A DNA stretch of 10,947 nt from contig JAISMA010000221.1 in NCBI GenBank assembly GCA_031276985.1, positions 1-10,947 on the forward strand, written 5' to 3'. The stretch's first letter is position 1. Each line of letters begins with the position of its first letter. This DNA is from Helicobacteraceae bacterium (GTDB lineage Bacteria > Campylobacterota > Campylobacteria > Campylobacterales > SZUA-545). This document shows, in pieces, positions 8,101 through 10,947 of the stretch. The position numbers and the translations under genes are program-made. The notes below the pieces were generated by a model, which had not been told where the DNA came from, did no database searches, and worked only from the letters and a program-made list of their open reading frames with translations.

Positions 8101-8843
8101 CTACACAGGCGATTGTCTTTGTGGGCGACGTAAGCGACGAAAAGAACGGTTACGCGCAACGGGTTTATAACAAACCTCTGCAAAACCAAAGCGACGGAAA
8201 CGGCACTGTCGCGCTAAAAGAGATCGCGGTTACGTATCCCGCCCAGCTCGCCGAGCAACCGGTTAGCGCAACTCGTCATATAATGGCTGACTACAACGAC
8301 ACGAACAAGGATATGTTGACCGATCTGCGCGTCGCTGTGGCTACGAGGGACGCGGACGATTCGCTTAGCGTGTATTCCAATATACGACAGGTTAATTATG
8401 TGCCAGCTTATAGCGATACGTTCTATGTGTATAGTAAAGGCGAACATAACGCGACCAAACATTGGACGTCTTTTGGAGACGCGCTAGTCGGTTACGAAAC
8501 GAATACAACCGACGATATTGCGTTTAGAGGCGCGAACGGCGGAGAGCTAACGCTGGTTTATCAGCCGCTCAATCCAAATCAAGGATTGGCAAATCAAGCG
8601 CCTAAACACGTAGATATTAAAGCTGGCGGTCGCAACGCGCAGATTCAATACCTCTCGAAATACGAAGGTAAAGTGTTCTACGTATACGACCATTCCGGCG
8701 GCGGTAGTTGGTACTACGGCGTATTCCCTGGCGACGAAGGGGGCAATACTTGGGGTCAATCGGGCTACGATCTAACGCTTGCTAGACTGCCAAACGTTAA
8801 GCAAACGTTGCCTGTGAATCCGAGCTTCCCGAACGTTCCTTAA
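5124..8843 (+). CDS. Large exported adhesin-like surface protein
   Basis: A 1239-residue protein starting at the ATG served by AAGGAGG. Residues 1-23 form a type I signal peptide (cleavage after AWA, before NHV). The mature protein is almost entirely beta-predicted, rich in Asn, Thr, Ser, Gly and Asp, with only four cysteines. Two modules carry a W-N/Q-L-(I/L) opening and a K/R-G-Y-(G-Y-)W-V close: WQLIG at 34-38 and WNLLA at 391-395; GYGYWV at 344-349 and GYWV at 836-839. Similar GW-L...GYWV modules occur in exported proteins of Campylobacterota. Two shorter units share DC...CL.DG (Cys 439/461 and 660/679) and look like an internal duplication. Residues about 855-972 and 973-1092 resemble tandem Ig-like domains (VTATDGLGGN at 952-961). 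The C-terminal 145 residues are Tyr/Gly/Asn-rich. There is no LPXTG, beta-barrel or obvious C-terminal sorting signal, so the secretion route and anchoring are unknown. Adhesin is a guess from architecture. It probably heads an operon with the next two genes. Confidence 0.85.
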   Translation: MKARSKAALIAALALSLPLIAWANHVIKVNPDQWQLIGITGYYNIETKGDSNTSSADLANGALGQAVVDLRDDNDNISWDANATSPSDYNKGNWNAQFSDAQDAPTLGVNAPTENTGLGSPYHSIVGLRTLRVGSIQKTVISFARPTAPAETNGKEYGASLISLYLVSPYSNGEPDVMVIFAANLLNQTFKISFKNNVTSKWSFQDPDAADIVYQGKFSYDATYDNPLRIGSGLTRVLPTSTTTAGSSSGYRSFANTIDLNVSDNIAEKFGELNTTNFQAFEGNFTAYQYDAVQKLWKIATINNAPDGGFGLQTVSALGEKGNAGSTNKVQDYVKGDFASWEKGYGYWVRIFDDANPSTTGIKGKGDLPGILANEQINGAGDYNGLIQNGWNLLAFEDGTLRYTASGFKISNATSVLQVVSPFGDSNVSFPSALTSADCLAFNTNAQISNNGSANALEVTCLSDGTNAYLISSKPFYIITSGATGTVTGIESLAGYKYQTTDLVDINGSLAPTALRTKLGEYALLVELNNKDYNLSNGGALPVDNALGVGVPSWYGKPIKSTNPFDITKVVPDFASQVNINAGDNARAVYVDSSSSEVDRLLLLAANTRFYVRDNVAIRVFKLKSGEEANNSVLSIDYGGASHKTATIVGTSWVGGQPDCPTLLSAVKPASATAVVAGCLDGNNSIGYFSDSQFNFDVKEINAQNGGGQLLVDVYTDKNGSVSGALKKVIQPSDLKKANFDGGTANWSPSVSNLTYTSVWAEDFPTNGPLYYLASNGFKPEMILTGVTSDNTDPTFTTGNAPGTISWKALDTTRDPKAWFDSANDFELFWTEKERGYWVYAESGYVNQVAVNDVNLNQTSVVTKHFNNTEKVGDEIAVFNWIDAYVSASVSGLTRPGYTSGETYTVRARLDSDFIPLTTTGAISGSSATFTAALNDFEVAGLRPTGPKDLNVTATDGLGGNATGGVQIRYVQPATPTISFSGDTLTLSSNTYATQAIVFVGDVSDEKNGYAQRVYNKPLQNQSDGNGTVALKEIAVTYPAQLAEQPVSATRHIMADYNDTNKDMLTDLRVAVATRDADDSLSVYSNIRQVNYVPAYSDTFYVYSKGEHNATKHWTSFGDALVGYETNTTDDIAFRGANGGELTLVYQPLNPNQGLANQAPKHVDIKAGGRNAQIQYLSKYEGKVFYVYDHSGGGSWYYGVFPGDEGGNTWGQSGYDLTLARLPNVKQTLPVNPSFPNVP

Positions 8844-8854
8844 AGGCGAAGGCG

Positions 8855-9253
8855 ATGAAGCGGCTGGCTGGCATAGCGTTGATAGCTTATTCGGCGATCG
8901 CGGCGGACTTTCGTCCGCCCGTTCCCGACGTGGGCGTTGCGGAGGAAAAGCGGCAGATTTTGCAATCGTGCAAAGTTCCGCAACAGGCGGTCGTTTTGCC
9001 GCCTATGGTGGAAGCCGACTATCGCCCTTGCGCCAACGCCTACTATAAGCCCGACGCGCCAAACGCCGCTTATCGCCTCTCCACAATGTTTGGCAAAGAG
9101 GTCAAGGTTAGCGCGATTGCGATCGCGGAAGGCTTTTTGCGAGCCTACGAGATCAACGCGACGCTTGAAGGCAAAAAGTTGCGTTTATTGTGCGACGAGA
9201 GCGTGAGCGCTTGCTACGACATTGGCAAGTCTTACGCTCAACAAAAGAAATGA
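8855..9253 (+). CDS. Small exported four-cysteine protein, unknown function
   Basis: A 132-residue protein starting 11 bases after the large gene's stop, with AAAGG (8842-8846) overlapping that stop codon and eight bases before the ATG, so it is almost certainly co-transcribed. Residues 1-16 form a signal peptide (cleavage after AIA, before ADFRP). The mature part starts with a Pro-rich stretch, followed by Cys 39, Cys 59, Cys 113 and Cys 120, consistent with two disulfides in an oxidising compartment. Residues about 76-112 (FGKEVKVSAIAIAEGFLR, then EGKKLRLLCD) form a plausible alpha/beta unit. I do not recognise a family. Position suggests an accessory, chaperone or partner role for the large exported protein, which is inference only. 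Confidence 0.75.
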   Translation: MKRLAGIALIAYSAIAADFRPPVPDVGVAEEKRQILQSCKVPQQAVVLPPMVEADYRPCANAYYKPDAPNAAYRLSTMFGKEVKVSAIAIAEGFLRAYEINATLEGKKLRLLCDESVSACYDIGKSYAQQKK

Positions 9254-9264
9254 AAGGATAAACA

Positions 9265-9615
9265 ATGAAAAAGCTAACTGCTTTAGCGTTTTTAGCCGCT
9301 TTGGGGCTGTTTGCGCTAGGTTGCGGCGAAGAGTCCGCCAAAGGCGGAAGCGTGGTCGGAAGCGGTAACAGCGCCGTTGACGGCGGCTCTAACGACGGCG
9401 GTTCAACGCCTCCCGTTGTTGGCGACGACGGCTATTCGACAAGCACCGAATACGAAGATCCCGCAAGCGGGGAAAAGACAAACAAGATCAGCGATATTGT
9501 CAGCGACGGCACCGGAGCGACGCCCCCTGCGGCTCCGACATTTACTCGCGCCAAAACCGGCGAAATACCGCCTCCGCCCGATCCGTTGAAAGACGTTAAA
9601 AAGAATCGGAGCTAA
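9265..9615 (+). CDS. Short disordered lipoprotein
   Basis: A 116-residue protein, 11 bases after the preceding stop, with AAAGGA upstream of ATG. Residues 1-20 form a lipoprotein signal ending ALGC; Leu at -2 makes the lipobox slightly unusual, but the n-region, hydrophobic core and Gly-Cys are typical. The remainder (21-116) is rich in Gly, Ser, Asp and Pro, contains no further cysteine and has no evident folded domain; it ends with a Pro-rich tail (IPPPPDPLKD) followed by basic residues KKNRS. It may be a flexible tether or a small anchor for the two preceding exported products. No family recognised. It ends the three-gene run. Confidence 0.75.
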   Translation: MKKLTALAFLAALGLFALGCGEESAKGGSVVGSGNSAVDGGSNDGGSTPPVVGDDGYSTSTEYEDPASGEKTNKISDIVSDGTGATPPAAPTFTRAKTGEIPPPPDPLKDVKKNRS

Positions 9616-9711
9616 AAGGCGCTAAAGATTCTGGCGGCGCGTCGCAGCTTTTAACAACGCTACGCCGCCCGCCGTTTCGCAATTAAAAGGCTCTGAAAAT
9701 TCTGACGGCGC
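9613..9711 (+). repeat. 28-base imperfect direct repeat at the operon end
   Basis: Copies at 9613-9640 and 9684-9711 are identical at 24 of 28 positions, both starting TAAAAGGC and ending CGGCGC. The first copy begins exactly at the stop codon of the short lipoprotein gene. The copies are 71 bases apart, start to start, suggesting duplication of the gene's 3' end or a repeated regulatory or processing site. Confidence 0.6.
9633..9669 (+). terminator. GC-rich hairpin after the three-gene operon
   Basis: GGCGGCG (9633-9639) pairs perfectly with CGCCGCC (9663-9669), with a few further inner pairs. It lies 17 bases after the lipoprotein stop. No long T-run follows, so it is a weak intrinsic-terminator candidate; it may instead stabilise the 3' end of the message. 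Confidence 0.35.
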
Positions 9712-9724
9712 TTTCTAATTAAAA

Positions 9725-9764
9725 AGCGTAAAACTATGGCGATGCCTCATAGCGTTTTGGCGCT
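9725..9764 (+). terminator. Imperfect long hairpin, possible terminator
   Basis: AAAA-CTATG (9730-9738) pairs with CATAG-cg-TTTT (9748-9758) around a 9-base loop, and AGCG (9725-9728) can pair with CGCT beyond it. The T-run lies inside the 3' arm, so it could work as a terminator for the operon or, read on the other strand, in reverse. Confidence 0.3.
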
Positions 9765-9815
9765 CTACCGCCGCCAAACTAAACGCCTTCCTCTTCGTCA
9801 TTTTCGCGCTCCTCC

Positions 9816-9843
9816 CGTCATTCCGCGCAAAGTCGCAAGATTC
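9816..9843. repeat. Dispersed repeat A, copy 2 (degraded)
   Basis: Shares CGTCATTC-GCGC-AAGTCGCA with the copy at 4743-4770, in the same orientation; the palindrome's right arm is altered. A partial extra copy (CGTCATTTTCGCGC) lies just upstream at about 9796-9809. Confidence 0.6.
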
Positions 9844-9905
9844 AAATTAAAAAGTTATAAGATTTTGCGAATGGCAATCGAACCGTGATCGTCTAAATAT
9901 TGGAC

Positions 9906-9960
9906 ACCCGCCTTCCTTCGCGCCTTGCGCTTGCAAGCAAGTTCGTCGCGGGTATGACAG
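9906..9960. repeat. Repeat B, copy 2, with an expanded loop
   Basis: ACCCGC (9906-9911) pairs with GCGGGT (9948-9953). The flanks CCCGCCTTC on the left and TCGCGGG-ATGACA-GAGA on the right match the dRS3-like arm at 4873-4900, but about 30 bases containing the palindrome CTTGCAAG are inserted in the loop. Together with repeat A at 9816 it repeats the order and orientation of the block at 4743-4900. Confidence 0.55.
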
Positions 9961-10140
9961 AGAAGGCGCTGGAATGACGCGAGGCAGGCGCGATTTTTGA
10001 ACAAGCGGCTAAAGGCGGAAGCGAAAAAGCCAACAAGTCCTAACCGCTCTCGGCAGCGCCAAACCAAAATGACGACAACGCCCGCTTGTCGCTTATTCGA
10101 GCGGCGCGATCACCGATAATTTTTCAAGTTAAACGCGCGT

Positions 10141-10152
10141 TTTGGATAAAAT
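10141..10152 (+). promoter_or_regulatory. Likely vegetative promoter of the DUF4197 gene
   Basis: TTTGGATAAAAT contains a -10-like TAAAAT (10147-10152) following a T-rich tract from 10119. Campylobacterota housekeeping promoters typically have a TATAAT-like -10 box with only periodic T-rich sequence and no fixed -35 box, which fits. The start codon is about 38 bases downstream. Confidence 0.45.
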
Positions 10153-10189
10153 CAAGCGAAAGTTTTCGCCTCTTAACGAAAGGAACGAT

Positions 10190-10947
10190 ATGAAATTGGT
10201 TTGGTTGTGTTTGGTCGCGGCGGTTTTGCTTGCGGGTTGCGGCGCGGCGACCTTGAAGAACGCGGCGAGCGCGATAGAAATAAAACGCGCGCCAAGCGAC
10301 GCGCAGATGAACGAAGCGCTGAAAACCGCGTTGCGCGACGGCGCGACAAACGCGGCGAATCAACTTGCGAAAGAGGGCGGTTTTGGCAAATCGTCAATAT
10401 ATAAGATTTATCTGCCGACGGAAGCGGAAGCGATCGCGCAAAACGTCAAATTGATCCCCGGCGGGCAGAAATTGATAGACGATGCAATAACGCGAATCAA
10501 CGCGGCGGCGGAAAGCGCGGCGAAAGAAGCGTCGCCGATATTTGCCGAAACGATCGCCAATATGACAATCGCCGACGCGATCGGCATTCTAAAAGGAGGC
10601 GAAAATGCGGCGACAAACTATTTGCGCCAAAAGACAAGCGGCGCGCTTAAAACGGCGTTCGCGCCCAAAATAAGCGCCGCGCTTGATCGGAGGCTTGTCG
10701 CTGGCGTGTCCGCGAGAACCTCGTGGGACGCGCTTGTCGGCGGATATAACAAAGCGGCGAATTCGCTCGCGGGCAAGATCGCCAAACTTGAGCCGATTAG
10801 AACTTCGCTGAACGACCACGTTTTGGACAAAGCGCTTTTCGCGCTGTTTAGCGAAACGGCAAACGCGGAGGCGAAAATCCGCGCCAATCCGCTTGGAGCG
10901 GCGGACGCGACGGTTCGCAAAGTCTTTGAATACGCGAAAAATTCGCT
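10190..10947 (+). CDS. DUF4197 family lipoprotein (nearly complete, cut by right edge)
   Basis: ATG at 10190 follows AAAGGA by five bases. The frame is open for 252 codons to the window end. Residues 1-17 form a lipoprotein signal with lipobox LAGC (Cys 17). The rest matches the DUF4197 pattern: an N-terminal LKTALRDGATNAANQLAKEG followed by GF and IYLP, the central NAAAESAAKEASPIF and MTIADAIGILKGGENAATNY segments, then DHVLDKALFALF, and near the edge KIRANPLGAADATVRKVF, which is normally the last part of the domain. Probably only a few residues are missing. The family is a helical envelope lipoprotein of unknown function, widespread in Proteobacteria and Campylobacterota. It has its own promoter and is probably independent of the surface-protein block. 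Confidence 0.9.
   Translation, partial: MKLVWLCLVAAVLLAGCGAATLKNAASAIEIKRAPSDAQMNEALKTALRDGATNAANQLAKEGGFGKSSIYKIYLPTEAEAIAQNVKLIPGGQKLIDDAITRINAAAESAAKEASPIFAETIANMTIADAIGILKGGENAATNYLRQKTSGALKTAFAPKISAALDRRLVAGVSARTSWDALVGGYNKAANSLAGKIAKLEPIRTSLNDHVLDKALFALFSETANAEAKIRANPLGAADATVRKVFEYAKNS

Larger units (their letters stand above)
9616..10189. other. 574-base intergenic region without a convincing gene
   Basis: No frame here has both a good ribosome binding site and protein-like composition. It holds the direct repeat, two hairpins, the second composite repeat (9816-9960) and, at the right end, the promoter and ribosome binding site (AAAGGA, 10179-10184) of the DUF4197 gene. The stretch 9961-10120 shows no further structure that I can support. 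Confidence 0.7.

Noticed and set aside
4743..9960. Whole adhesin-like operon as a composite transposon bounded by the repeats
   Set aside because: No transposase, no target-site duplication visible, and the two repeat blocks are well diverged; recombination between them remains only a possibility.
9855..10067. 70-residue minus-strand frame in the intergenic region
   Set aside because: It overlaps the repeat, is rich in Arg/Cys from non-coding sequence and has no ribosome binding site.
10589..10920. Minus-strand frames of 76 and 100 residues at the right end
   Set aside because: Shadows of the DUF4197 gene, whose plus-strand reading matches a known family across its whole length.

Overview
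The window looks like a stretch of chromosome from a flagellated Campylobacterota (epsilonproteobacterial) relative with moderate GC content. The evidence is a FliK-like gene, sigma-54 elements in the Campylobacter/Helicobacter form (GGAACR-N4-TTGCTT), a DUF4197 lipoprotein and a run of envelope proteins. Codon choice is strongly biased to GCG, GCC, ACG, CGC and GAT/ATC-type words. The lineage is an inference; no rRNA or universal marker is present.

Layout. (1) Positions 1-1664, minus strand: one uninterrupted frame of at least 554 codons starting at TTG, best read as the N-terminal part of the flagellar hook-length control protein FliK; its C-terminus lies beyond the left edge. (2) Positions 1665-1840: a divergent regulatory region with a sigma-54 element facing fliK (exact match to the Campylobacter-type consensus) and a second, slightly weaker one facing right. 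(3) Positions 1841-4719: two translationally coupled lipoprotein genes (ATGA overlap). The first has a bacterial Ig-like (Big_2-type) domain followed by propeller-like repeats; the second has an Asp-rich linker. (4) Positions 4720-5123: intergenic region with a dispersed palindromic repeat, the source of spurious short proteins in many genomes, then a 9-codon leader with a very strong ribosome binding site. (5) Positions 5124-9615: a tight three-gene run encoding a 1239-residue exported, adhesin-like protein, a small exported protein with four cysteines and a short disordered lipoprotein. (6) Positions 9616-10189: non-coding, with a 28-base direct repeat, hairpins and a second, diverged copy of the composite repeat. 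(7) Positions 10190-10947: a nearly complete DUF4197 lipoprotein running off the right edge.

All six protein genes on the plus strand carry export signals: four lipoprotein and two type I. Five of them (1841-9615) form one block that looks like an unrecognised cell-surface or periplasmic system. The sigma-54 element in front of it, back to back with the one for fliK, suggests that at least the two lipoproteins are expressed with the hook/basal-body class of flagellar genes. This is the most interesting hypothesis here, but it rests on motif reading alone. No CRISPR array, tRNA, rRNA, transposase or phage gene was seen.
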